From Canna indica (taxonomy: Eukaryota > Streptophyta > Magnoliopsida > Zingiberales > Cannaceae), in NCBI GenBank assembly GCA_034359265.1, contig CP136897.1:27026001-27090000 (forward strand): a DNA stretch of 64,000 nt, given 5' to 3'. The notes beneath the pieces were generated by a model. The model had not been told where the DNA came from and made no database searches. It saw only the letters and a program-made list of their open reading frames with translations. Both the position numbers and the translations under genes were made by a program. Shown piece by piece: positions 58,101 to 64,000 of the stretch (position 1 is the first letter of the stretch; every line of letters begins with the position of its first letter).

Positions 58101-60991
58101 TGTTTTACCTCTCCTCCTTATCTCTCTTCTTGTATTACTCAACTCTATTGATCTAATACAAGCATGCTTTCATCTCAAAAAAAGAATCCAGTATTTGAAG
58201 ATTAGGTTCACCTTGGATAATCTAAGTCAATTTCATCAGCTTGTACAGATTCAATTGAAAGCATAGAACAGAAAATTATATACTAAACATGTTATCTTCT
58301 ACATGAAATATAAGAAGATGATTTGTTTGAGTTCTATGAATGCTCTTTTCTTTACAATGTTATACCCATATAGGTTACAGATTAATTAACTTATAATTTG
58401 TGATAATCTTAACATATACACTACTGGAAATATAAGCTTCACCGACGGCTACATCCGTTGCTGAGCCGTCGGTGATGCTTATCACGAACGGAAAATTAAA
58501 ACCGTTGCAACTTAGTGACAAAATTATATTTTCATATACATATAAATAGAATAAAAATAAAAAGAACATATCTTTCAAAAAAAATGAGTAGACTCATTAG
58601 ATTCTACACAACCCTAGAGATTTCACATGACAGACGAAGACATCTCTAGACAATGGCTTAGTACCAGATCAGTCAGCATATTTTGTGTAAAAATATGTTC
58701 CACAATCACTTCTTTCTAGGCTGTTATCTCACGAATAAAATTGTACTTTGTATCTATATGTGTAGATTTTCCATGATATTTGGAATCTTCAGTAAAGGCA
58801 ATTGAGGCTTGGCGCACATTGAACCTACAACATCTGGAATGGTTTCAAAATTCATCAGGAACCTGCGGAGCCATATTGCTTCGTTAATAGTTGTTGAAAT
58901 TGCCACAAACTTAGCTTCCATGCATGGTTTACAATAAAATACATGTTCTTGTTGCTCCATGAAATAGCTCCATGATTGAGTAAAAAAACATATTTGGAGA
59001 TGGACATTCTTTCAACTAAGTCACCTCAGGATTGACATCCGAAAAGCCAACAAGTCGCAGGCCATTGCAATGGTAGCACAAAGCATACTCCATGATTCCT
59101 TTAAGATACTATAAAACTCACTTAATTGCTTGCCAATAAACCTTGTTCAGATTTGCCCTAAAGTCGACATACTAAGCAAACATACCAAATCTCTGGCCTT
59201 GTACACATGATTAGATACATCAAGTTGCCTAGGACTAGAGTATGGAACTCCTTACATCTAGTACATAGTCACAAACAAAGCTTTTGACACTTAGCTATGG
59301 GATTATCAATGGGTTTCCAATTCTTCATATTGAATCATTAAGGATCTTCTTAACATGTCTCTTGTGAATGAAACAACAATTTGTTTGAACGATCCCTCTA
59401 GATCTTGACTTTGAGGATATATATATAGCTTCACCCATGTCCTTCAGGTCAAAATTTGAGGCCAACCATGTTGGTATTTGGCCACGATTGTAGCGGAAGC
59501 GACGAAAACTAAATTTCAAAAATTTTTGTTTCCTATATCCCAAACTAGTGATCCCTTGAAGCATATTTGGAACTCAACATAATAATGAGAGGAGGGCACA
59601 AATATACCTTAAACGGCGAGGTTGTGGACGAGCGTTTCGATCCCCAATCAAGACGCACACGTGCACGCCCTCCAACAGTGATCCATACCAAGATCCTCGT
59701 AACTCCCAGAAAACACCTTTTCTTGTTGAGCCCGTCGTGGCTCTATGAAACACTTGGCTTCACCAAGGTACAAGAAAAGAAGGGGCCGGCCTTTCACCAA
59801 GATTTGGCCCCAAAGAAGTAGAGTGTGGCTACAAGAATTAACCAAGGAACAAGATCTTGTACCTTGAGGATTCGGCTCTAAGGATGTGGTGCTCCTCTTA
59901 GGTTTGACCGCTCTTCAAGCAAGGGAAGAAGAGAAGGATGTCCTTGTTCGGCTGTCCTTCAAGCGAGAAAGGAGGCCGATCAACACCTTGATGCAGCCCT
60001 AGACTTGTACATTAATGACATCTCATAGGTAAGTGTGAAATCAACTACCCCCTACAATAGGGCATGTACCAAGCGCACTAGTCTTACCGGAGTCATCAAT
60101 CCCCTACTCGGTGATCTTACGATTAGAAACATTTAGAACTAGGGCCTCAAGGCATGATCTCATCATGGCCTTAGAATCATAGCCTTGGTTCATGGGGTTC
60201 ATCACAATCTATTAACTAATTAATAGTTAAAGATGCAGCATATGATGAAAAGTTACCTCATATTATTCATTAACCTTGAATAGTCCCTCAATACATCTAC
60301 ATGTGATTGACTTGAGGCCACTATTCCTTTCAGTAGGTCTTTGTAGGAATCGATCAGGTGTGACTCAGGTTCAACCCCTTTAAATCAACCAATCATATAG
60401 GCATCCTCTTGTTCAAGAGCAGCGACCAAATTCGGCTCTATCAAGGGGGACCCTTAGCCTCCATTTGTGTTGGATAGAACAAATAGAGTATTTGTCTTTA
60501 ACAGAGGGACCCTTGAGCCTCCATTTGTTTTGGTTGATTGCTCTCAGATGACTTGCAACGGTACCTCATTTCTTCAAGTTTTGTCATTGTTTAGTTTGCA
60601 CCTCTAACATCAAAATTATTTTTTAAACATTATGATCATAATATTGTTGTGAATTGACATATATCTTGCTTCCAATGTCCGCTGGTTGTATGACACTGAC
60701 ATAATCATTTTAATATCTTGAAATCTACTTCAAATGATCGAGGATCTTGATATATATATCAATTAATATTATACTGTAATATCTCAATATGTTTACTGCC
60801 TTATGTTTGCAGTTGATCTTGTGGAGGTTTGCCATCCAAATAACTGCAACATTGGGCTCCTTGCTTACTCTCCACTTGGTGGTGGTACACTAAGTGGTAA
60901 GTATTTAGATATCAACTCTGAAGCAGCCAAAATAGGCAGGTTGAATCTTTTTCCTGGCTACATGGAGAGATATAACAGATCATTGGCAAAG
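37341..60991 (+). CDS. Tas-like NADP-dependent aldo-keto reductase gene (3' end beyond window)
   Basis: Seven in-phase exons (37341-37580, 37994-38089, 38885-38968, 40675-40835, 50082-50199, 54001-54136, 60813-60991) encode the first ~338 residues of a protein like Arabidopsis At1g04420, an NAD(P)-linked oxidoreductase of about 410 residues. The family reduces carbonyls with NADPH on a TIM barrel. The tetrad is complete: Asp108 and Tyr113 (DTAEMY), Lys146 (ATKVSG) and His193 (LQIHW). GVSNET (residues 238-243) and YSPLGGG (297-303) are the usual barrel loops. The basic, acid-poor first ~50 residues look like a plastid transit peptide. All introns are GT-AG. Introns 4, 6 and 7 are swollen by retrotransposons. 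The last ~75 codons (cofactor-binding C-terminus) are not in the window. No stop or frameshift is seen, so the gene may be active. Confidence 0.9.
37994..38089 (+). CDS. AKR exon 2 (catalytic Asp)
   Basis: 32 codons, MTFGEQNTEKEAHEML through NALDTAEM, between acceptor tttcctag and donor gtccat. It contains the catalytic Asp; the Tyr four residues on is the first codon of exon 3. Confidence 0.9.
38885..38968 (+). CDS. AKR exon 3 (catalytic Tyr)
   Basis: 28 codons, YPVPPRKETQGRTDLYISSW through KSKSRDK, between acceptor ttgtttag and donor gtatct. Starts with the catalytic Tyr. Confidence 0.9.
40675..40835 (+). CDS. AKR exon 4 (catalytic Lys and His)
   Basis: 161 bp from IILATKVSG to LLQIHW (Trp codon split TG|G), acceptor gatgtag, donor gtgagc. 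Holds Lys146 and His193 of the tetrad. Confidence 0.9.
41140..41281 (+). repeat. Copia-Ale 5' LTR
   Basis: 142 bp, TGCTAGAACC to AAGTTACA, with a short (TA)n run near 41214. Unusually short, as in Ale/Retrofit elements. Confidence 0.95.
41282..41293 (+). other. Primer-binding site of intron-4 copia
   Basis: TGGTATCCGAGC, one mismatch from the initiator tRNA-Met complement, directly after the LTR. Confidence 0.85.
41294..41857 (+). other. Leader of intron-4 copia
   Basis: About 560 bp between PBS and gag start; a 92-codon frame here (41366-41644) shows no family and is probably incidental. Confidence 0.6.
41858..45965 (+). pseudogene. Copia-Ale gag-pol pseudogene
   Basis: Gag starts at 41858 and includes LNGRNYNSWAAAVKIW and HTVRPELEPVRTQILGG. 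A Gly/Arg-rich linker and zinc knuckle CSFCGKLGHNKEVC follow. Protease has DYGASEHM, with Tyr in place of the usual Ser/Thr of D-S/T-G. Pre-integrase/integrase shows LLHSQLGHPHLQTLQ, PVLRSDNAKEY and PQQNGLAERKNRH. RT shows LKARLVAKDYTQ, HQLDIKNAFLH, SLYGLKQSPQAW and YVDNIII, where YVDD has become YVDN. RNase H has DADWVGAPTGRRSTSGYC and NPIFHERTKHIEID. Frameshifts or stops near 42060, 42515, 42745, 43400, 43530, 43670, 44277, 44500 and 45489 make it non-functional. Confidence 0.92.
45973..46132 (+). repeat. Copia-Ale 3' LTR
   Basis: 160 bp, TGTTAGAACC to AAGTTACA, identical to the 5' LTR except for three bases and a longer (TA)n run (about 46047-46076). Confidence 0.95.
46138..48882. other. 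AKR intron 4, middle part
   Basis: AT-rich intron with no recognised genes. Two items stand out: a 44-codon open piece at 47619-47750 (RAKGSLNQILEEDKELIKVL, no family known to me) and three copies of TTGATTTGAATTCAAA at about 48106-48160. Confidence 0.5.
48905..49481 (+). mobile_element. 5'-truncated RTE-type LINE in AKR intron 4
   Basis: The C-terminal piece of an RTE-clade reverse transcriptase is present: SHFKYLDSIFQNNGMIDED, AGWLKWRSATGVL, KGKFYRTTVRLAMLYRSEY then a stop, LNVTEMRMLRWMSDHTKLDK, IRNEYIRQKVHVAQIGE. It ends with the TATTGTTGTTG tail typical of plant RTE. It is bounded by a perfect 22-bp direct repeat (48883-48904 and 49482-49503), the target-site duplication. The insert is ~577 bp, so >80% of the element is missing at the 5' end. 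Confidence 0.9.
49504..50081. other. AKR intron 4, distal part
   Basis: AT-rich with a T/C-rich stretch (about 49830-49920). Nothing recognised; ends with acceptor catttatag. Confidence 0.6.
50082..50199 (+). CDS. AKR exon 5
   Basis: 118 bp completing the split Trp: PDRYVPLFGELAYDF through FQELIGEGK. Acceptor catttatag, donor gtaata. It lies 9.2 kb after exon 4 because of the copia and LINE insertions in intron 4. Confidence 0.9.
51971..52121 (+). repeat. 80-bp tandem duplication
   Basis: Two copies with an 80-bp period starting at 51971 and 52051 (ATGATCYTGATCATACTTCT...), nearly identical. Confidence 0.9.
52116..52164 (+). repeat. (CT)n microsatellite
   Basis: About 24 CT units, with a few CG interruptions at the distal end. 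Confidence 0.9.
52450..53650 (+). mobile_element. Heavily deleted copia element in AKR intron 5
   Basis: A promoter-like CTATTATAAATAGAAGG (about 52648-52664) followed by TTGGTATATTTAGGG resembles an LTR end plus a decayed PBS. Downstream is a short RT fragment (53320-53640). Gag, protease and integrase are absent, and boundaries are uncertain. Confidence 0.4.
53320..53640 (+). pseudogene. Copia reverse transcriptase fragment
   Basis: Shifted frames give NRYKACLVAKGYT, MDYFEAFS, FQMDVS.TVLYGDLFEAFY, GYVLRVCKLWKAIYGLKQSP. This is the conserved middle of copia RT, lacking the YVDD part. Confidence 0.8.
54001..54136 (+). CDS. AKR exon 6
   Basis: 136 bp: VRYIGVSNETSYGVMEF, SGGLPKIVSIQNSYSLLAR, ending in a split Val codon. 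Acceptor ctttacag, donor gtaatt. Confidence 0.9.
54166..54331 (-). repeat. 3' LTR of intron-6 copia
   Basis: 166 bp bounded by TGTT...AACA. The left limit is inferred from the TG/CA rule, since no second LTR is present for comparison. Confidence 0.6.
54362..57290 (-). pseudogene. Copia pol pseudogene, nearly complete
   Basis: In order on the minus strand: a pre-integrase piece (NLEGVHYLPKFLVNLLSISQ, WHCRLGHPSINKL), integrase (FALVHSDIWGP, ILRTDNAREYLHSDF, SQQNGVAERKK), RT and RNase H. RT has CKWVFTIKYQPDGTIDRYKA, QMDVKNAFLYGDLSETVYME, AIYGLKQSPRAWF and an intact YVDDILL. RNase H has DADYAGSTHDRRSTSGYC and NPIFHERTKHIEVDCHF. Frames of 218, 272 and 262 codons remain. Breaks are few: near 56600 in an A-run, 56075-56000, 55178-55150 (stop between FLGI and SQRKY) and 56940. 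An extra Gly codon sits in a 10-G run (54737-54746). Gag and most of the protease are missing. Confidence 0.9.
57291..57760. other. Intron 6 segment, possible LTR remnant
   Basis: Contains a promoter-like GATTATAAATAAAGGC (about 57440) and a downstream transcribed-leader-like stretch. No frame or partner LTR was found. Origin unknown. Confidence 0.3.
57761..57900 (+). mobile_element. CACTA-like terminus
   Basis: CACTACAAGATAAAATTC start with sub-terminal GTTTGACGG/CACGGTCAAC motifs. Only one end is visible. Confidence 0.35.
57901..58418. other. Intron 6 segment, nothing recognised
   Basis: AT-rich. A 105-codon frame (57949-58266) is hydrophobic and has no family resemblance; treated as chance. 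Confidence 0.4.
58419..58520 (+). mobile_element. CACTA-like terminus with hairpin
   Basis: Begins CACTACTGGAAATATAAGC, a common plant CACTA end. Then come 19-bp hairpin arms 58432-58450 and 58464-58482 (CACCGACGGCT / AGCCGTCGGTG core, one mismatch) around a 13-bp loop, then ACGAACGG/AACCGTTGC. The other end was not found. Confidence 0.5.
58620..59468 (-). pseudogene. Copia RT/RNase H fragment (minus strand)
   Basis: WLASNFDLKDMGEAIYI and HVKKIL (59330-59470) are RT thumb/connection. EAKFVAISTTINEAIWLRRFL (58850-58925) is RNase H. Stops and shifts lie between. Truncated on both sides; the LTR at 59469 begins exactly at the break. Confidence 0.75.
59469..60331 (-). repeat. Solo or partial copia LTR, family related to 28585 LTR
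   Basis: Starts TGTTGGTATTTGGCC and ends ACTATTCCTTTCA. Shares the arrangement of the 28585-30646 LTR (CTCATATTATTCAxTAACC, ATGTGATTG.CT.AGG) but is only 863 bp because of internal deletions. Flanks (AACCA/GTAGG) show no target duplication. A frame at 59567-59821 lies inside it and is not a gene. Confidence 0.65.
60332..60812. other. AKR intron 6, distal part
   Basis: Two imperfect copies of a GGGACCCTTAGCCTCCATTTG-like unit near 60450 and 60507. Otherwise plain AT-rich intron ending at acceptor tttgcag. Confidence 0.5.
60813..60991 (+). CDS. AKR exon 7
   Basis: 179 bp: VDLVEVCHPNNCNIGLLAYS, PLGGGTLSGKYL, LNLFPGYMERYNRSLAK, ending phase 0 at donor gtatgc. Acceptor tatgtttgcag. The remaining exon(s) lie beyond 64000. 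Confidence 0.9.
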
Positions 60992-61429
60992 GTATGCTAA
61001 ACTTCTACAAATTTATCATACAAACTGTTCTGACGTATGAATGCAGTAGTAAACAAGAATTACAGGGCAAGTACATATCAGGACCTTAGAGAAAATTACT
61101 TTTAGATGAATAATCAGTATGATACTAGAAATACATATGCTAAAAGCAAAGGTAGATCTTTATTACATATTCTAGGATTTAAGGTAAATTTAGAAAAACT
61201 ATCATTAAAAGCTACATATATTAGATATGATGTTCTTACTATTGGTCAGAAAATTATGTAAATCTATATCTTAATTGGAAATATAAGGAATTGTGATTTT
61301 ATGAAGTTCAACTAAACTATAGGGTCCATTTGGTATCTTGCCATGGACTTAATGAACTAAGCCATGTAATGGAAATGGCTAGTCATTTCATTCCCCGGTT
61401 TCGTTGATGGGGACTAGTAGAAAGCCTAC
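60992..61429. other. AKR intron 7, proximal part
   Basis: AT-rich intron. GGGTCCATTTGGTATC near 61322 resembles the start of some plant DNA transposons, but no partner end was found. Confidence 0.5.
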
Positions 61430-63179
61430 ACTTCAGATTGTGCTGAACTATACCTTCTGCAACACGACCTTCTTCATCCCCTCAGAGACCCCTTCTTCCT
61501 GCAATTTGTTGATAGCTTGAGTAGTTATAAATCTCCGGGTCCTGATGACATCATCATTAAATTATACTACTCCTAGTAGCACACCATTGCCGACGACCTA
61601 CACCTTAAATTCAATGATTTCTAAAGAAACTGCAACCTTACTCGCATCAACCAAGCATTTATCACTTTGATACCGAAAACATAATGTGCATATCTCGTTC
61701 ACAATTCTAGACCTATCAGCCTTGAATATAGCTTGTTGATTAAGATCATCTCTAAGGTCCTCGCTAACCGCATTGGTTCTATCATGATTGGTTTTATTAG
61801 CAACACCCAAGGTGCTTTTATTAGTGGAAGAAGCTAGCCTTGACAGCTACATGTTAGTTTGAGGAAAGTAAAATCATTGCAAACGCCTTAAGGAGAATGG
61901 AAACATGACCAAGATTGACTTCGAAAAGACTTTCGATACACTGAACTGGGACTTTATTCTTGATATCCTTACTGCTTGGGCATCCCTGTCATTTGGATTC
62001 TTTGGACAATTGCTGACTATCTCAGATTCTTGCCTTGTGATCAATGGCCTCAAGGGCAAGCTGTTCAGGAAGCAAAGGGTGGTTAGGCAAGGGAATCCCC
62101 TATTCCCGTATATTTTTAACTTAGCTATGGACTATCTCTCATGCCAAATCCAAATTGCTACTGATAAAGTTTTGATAACGAGTATCCAGAATAATTCAAT
62201 TAGTGGCGGGATTACCCACATAGCTTTTGTTGATGACTTGATTTTGTTCAGCAAAAATAGTTCCAGCAGTGTCACAACATCAAACTATGGCTTAAATGTT
62301 TTGAGCTTTCTGCTGCCGGACTGAGTAAATATGGAGAAATCCTGCCTCTTCCACCTACCGGACAATTGTACAAGTATGGTTCACCTTGCTAAAATGTTGG
62401 GGGTGCAAAACTAGTTCCTCCCCCATGAGTTACCTTGGTCTCCCTCTAAGATGTGGTATGCTTTCTAGAGCAGATTGGAATGTGTTGATTATATACACGC
62501 ACTGATTTAGAACTTATAATGATTGGCGAAGCAAACTCCTATCTAGAGCTGGTCGGCTAACCTGGATAAAATAGCACATTAAATAGCTCTACTTCATACA
62601 TCCTATCTATCCACAAAGCTCTTGCCAGGGTCATTAAGAAAATAGATAAATATAGTCGTACACTTTTTTGGATGGTGATGGTTCTGCAAATGACAAAGGT
62701 TGCCTCATTGCTTGGAATTTACTTGTAGCTGACAAAACACAGAGGGATTTGGCATTCTTGATTTGAAAGAGCACAACTTGGCCCGACTAGCTGGTGGTTA
62801 TGGAAGGTCATCCAACAAAAGGATTTGAAATGGGCTCCTCTTGTTAACCAGCTCACCCTTGCCAATCAATGGTGGTGTGAAGGCTCCCCTCTGGAAAGAC
62901 ATTCTCAAGCTGCAATAAGTCTTCGAGACTTGTCTCTCTTACACTATAGTTAATGGTGATCACATCAAGCTTTGGTCAGAAGCCTCGCATCCTAAAGGAA
63001 AGATAGCAGACACCTAGCACCCTAATGGAAAGTTAGCAGACACCTACCCACTTCTGTACTACCTTGCTTCAAATCCTGATCATTTGATTGCTCAAGCAAG
63101 AATTAGGAACCAGAATGGTTCCTTTGTTGGGTGGAATATCTCGTTCATAAATTTTATAGCCCTTGAACTGCTTCAACAA
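61430..63179 (+). pseudogene. L1-type LINE reverse transcriptase pseudogene
   Basis: Shifted frames follow the plant L1 ORF2 order. SYKSPGPDDIIIKLYY (about 61525-61570); INQAFITLIPK, RPISLEYSLLIKIISKVLAN and QGAFISGRS (61640-61835); KIDFEKTFDTLNWDFILDIL (61911-61970); GNPLFPYIFNLAMDYLS (62091-62140) and IAFVDDLILFSK (62219-62254, catalytic FVDD). Further on, LARVIKKIDKYSRTLFW is followed by a C-terminal zf-RVT-like region ending LASNPDHLIAQARIRN and GSFVGWNISF (63060-63150). The endonuclease half is missing. Numerous stops; no poly-A tail or target duplication identified. Confidence 0.88.
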
Positions 63180-63416
63180 CTAATGATGGACCTCCATTGC
63201 ATCAACCATTCCTTTGGTTTGGACAATATTCCATAGACGGACCAACAATGGGACTCTACTTGAGAGACCATATATGGCATTTCTTAATTTGCACACATGA
63301 TTCTCCCCCCGAGCAACATAACCGGGAGGTCGCTCCATATAAACAGTCTCTGTGAGATCACCATACAGGAAGGCATTTTTAACATCCATTTGGTACATGG
63401 TCCATTTGAGATTTAC

Positions 63417-63534
63417 TGTTAGAAAATCAGCTTGAACCTAACTCCACCCCAAAAGCTAGCACAAAGGGGGAGGATTGCCCAATCTATTTAAAGGTCATCT
63501 AGACCACAACCTCAAGCAATGTGGGACTTTAACA
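63417..63534 (-). repeat. TRIM 3' LTR
   Basis: 118 bp, starting TGTTAGAAAATCAGCTTG and ending TTTAACA on the plus strand. Confidence 0.93.
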
Positions 63535-63608
63535 CACCCCCCTCATGCCCAGAATCCACATCTGGAGCGTGAAGTTCTGCAGGTGGCCCACAATCAACAA
63601 TAGGTCTT

Positions 63609-63620
63609 GCTCTGATACCA
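63609..63620 (-). other. TRIM primer-binding site
   Basis: Plus-strand GCTCTGATACCA, the perfect reverse complement of TGGTATCAGAGC, directly beside the 5' LTR at 63621. Confidence 0.93.
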
Positions 63621-63739
63621 TGTTAGAAAATCAGCCTTGAAGCTAACTCCACCCCAAAAGCTAGCTCAAAGGGGGAGGATTGCCCAATCTATTTAAAGGT
63701 CATCTAGACCACAACCTCAAGTAATGTGGGACTTTAACA
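63621..63739 (-). repeat. TRIM 5' LTR
   Basis: 119 bp, differing from the other LTR at about five or six positions, which indicates an older insertion than the intron-4 copia or simply short-repeat noise. Confidence 0.93.
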
Positions 63740-64000
63740 TTTACAACCATAGAGATGAGGATTCTAACTGAGTTTAGTCGAGCCACCAGGAAAGTGTCAA
63801 AATATTCAACATCATATTCTTGATTGAAGCCTTTTTCCACTAGCCGAGTCTTGTACCTATCAATAGATCCATTTGGTTGATATTTGATGGTGAAGACCCA
63901 TTTATAGGCAATTGGTTTTGCATTTGGCAGTAGAGGAACCAGATCCCAGGTGTGCCGAGAAGTGCTGATATTTCCTCATCCATAGTTTGTTTCCAATGAG

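Larger units (their letters stand above)
63417..63739 (-). mobile_element. Complete TRIM retrotransposon
   Basis: Two near-identical ~118-bp LTRs (63417-63534 and 63621-63739), each TGTTAGAAAATCAG to GGGACTTTAACA. Between them are 86 bp holding an initiator-Met PBS on the minus strand (63609-63620) and a polypurine tract (GAGGGGGGTGTG, about 63535-63546). Perfect 5-bp target duplication TTTAC (63412-63416 and 63740-63744). No coding capacity; depends on other elements' proteins. Confidence 0.95.
63180..64000 (-). pseudogene. Copia reverse transcriptase fragment split by a TRIM
   Basis: On the minus strand: a segment resembling WKQTMDEE (near 64000-63980), then a decayed stretch encoding a degenerate ISTKWIY-like piece, then MYQMDVKNAFLYGDLTETVYME, PPGYVARGENHVCKLRNAIYGL (63280-63398). 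The frame is interrupted at 63416/63740 by the TRIM insertion, and the two sides join correctly once it is removed. Closely related to the RT at 55178-55996. It continues past the window edge. Confidence 0.85.

Noticed and set aside
57949..58266. 105-codon hydrophobic frame in intron 6
   Set aside because: Composition-driven; no family, no splice or promoter context.
61320..61345. GGGTCCATTTGGTATC as a DNA-transposon terminal repeat
   Set aside because: No inverted partner or target duplication found within several kb.
1..64000. tRNA, rRNA, snRNA genes and CRISPR arrays
   Set aside because: Looked for on both strands. The only tRNA-related sequences are primer-binding sites of retroelements, and the tandem repeats present lack CRISPR spacer structure.

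Overview
This window is flowering-plant nuclear DNA, species not determined. The evidence is GT-AG introns in a plastid-type aldo-keto reductase gene and plant-type transposable elements: Ty1-copia (Sirevirus-like and Ale/Retrofit-like), Ty3-gypsy, Mutator-like elements (MULEs), CACTA-like ends, plant LINEs and a TRIM. Only one host gene is recognised. Nearly everything else is nested, mostly dead, transposable elements.

Layout. 1-1371 is unassigned, with one exon-like block. 1372-4605 is the 3' part of a Sirevirus-like copia element with its LTR (3157-4605). 4606-5056 is an inverted piece of a related LTR. 5057-18483 is a degenerate gypsy element with an initiator-Met PBS at 5190. Its 3' LTR is split by MULE-1 (9992-17243), and MULE-1's own left terminal repeat is split by a solo Sirevirus-like LTR (10126-11565). 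18484-21436 and 30647-31070 are a Tat-like gypsy remnant with an antisense coiled-coil ORF and a 27-bp tandem array. It is interrupted by a CACTA-like miniature element (21053) and by a minus-strand copia element with 2-kb LTRs (21437-30646). 31435-37066 is MULE-3, which appears to carry captured exons and is itself interrupted by MULE-2 (31652-35546).

The host gene is a Tas-like NADP-dependent aldo-keto reductase. Seven exons lie between 37341 and 60991 and encode the first ~338 residues, with the D-Y-K-H tetrad intact. The last ~75 codons must lie beyond 64000. Its introns are swollen by a complete but dead Ale-like copia (41140-46132, TSD AAACA), a 5'-truncated RTE LINE (48905-49481, 22-bp TSD), copia remnants in intron 5, a minus-strand copia with nearly complete pol in intron 6 plus CACTA-like ends and an LTR, and in intron 7 an L1-type LINE and a copia fragment holding a complete 323-bp TRIM.

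The most interesting pattern is shared by MULE-1 and MULE-2. Each carries a MuDR-type transposase on the minus strand and, convergent to it, a small gene with a GRF zinc finger followed by a coiled coil, plus a C-terminal membrane segment in MULE-1. This looks like a standard two-gene MULE cassette. Both copies here are broken, so function has to be tested on intact relatives.
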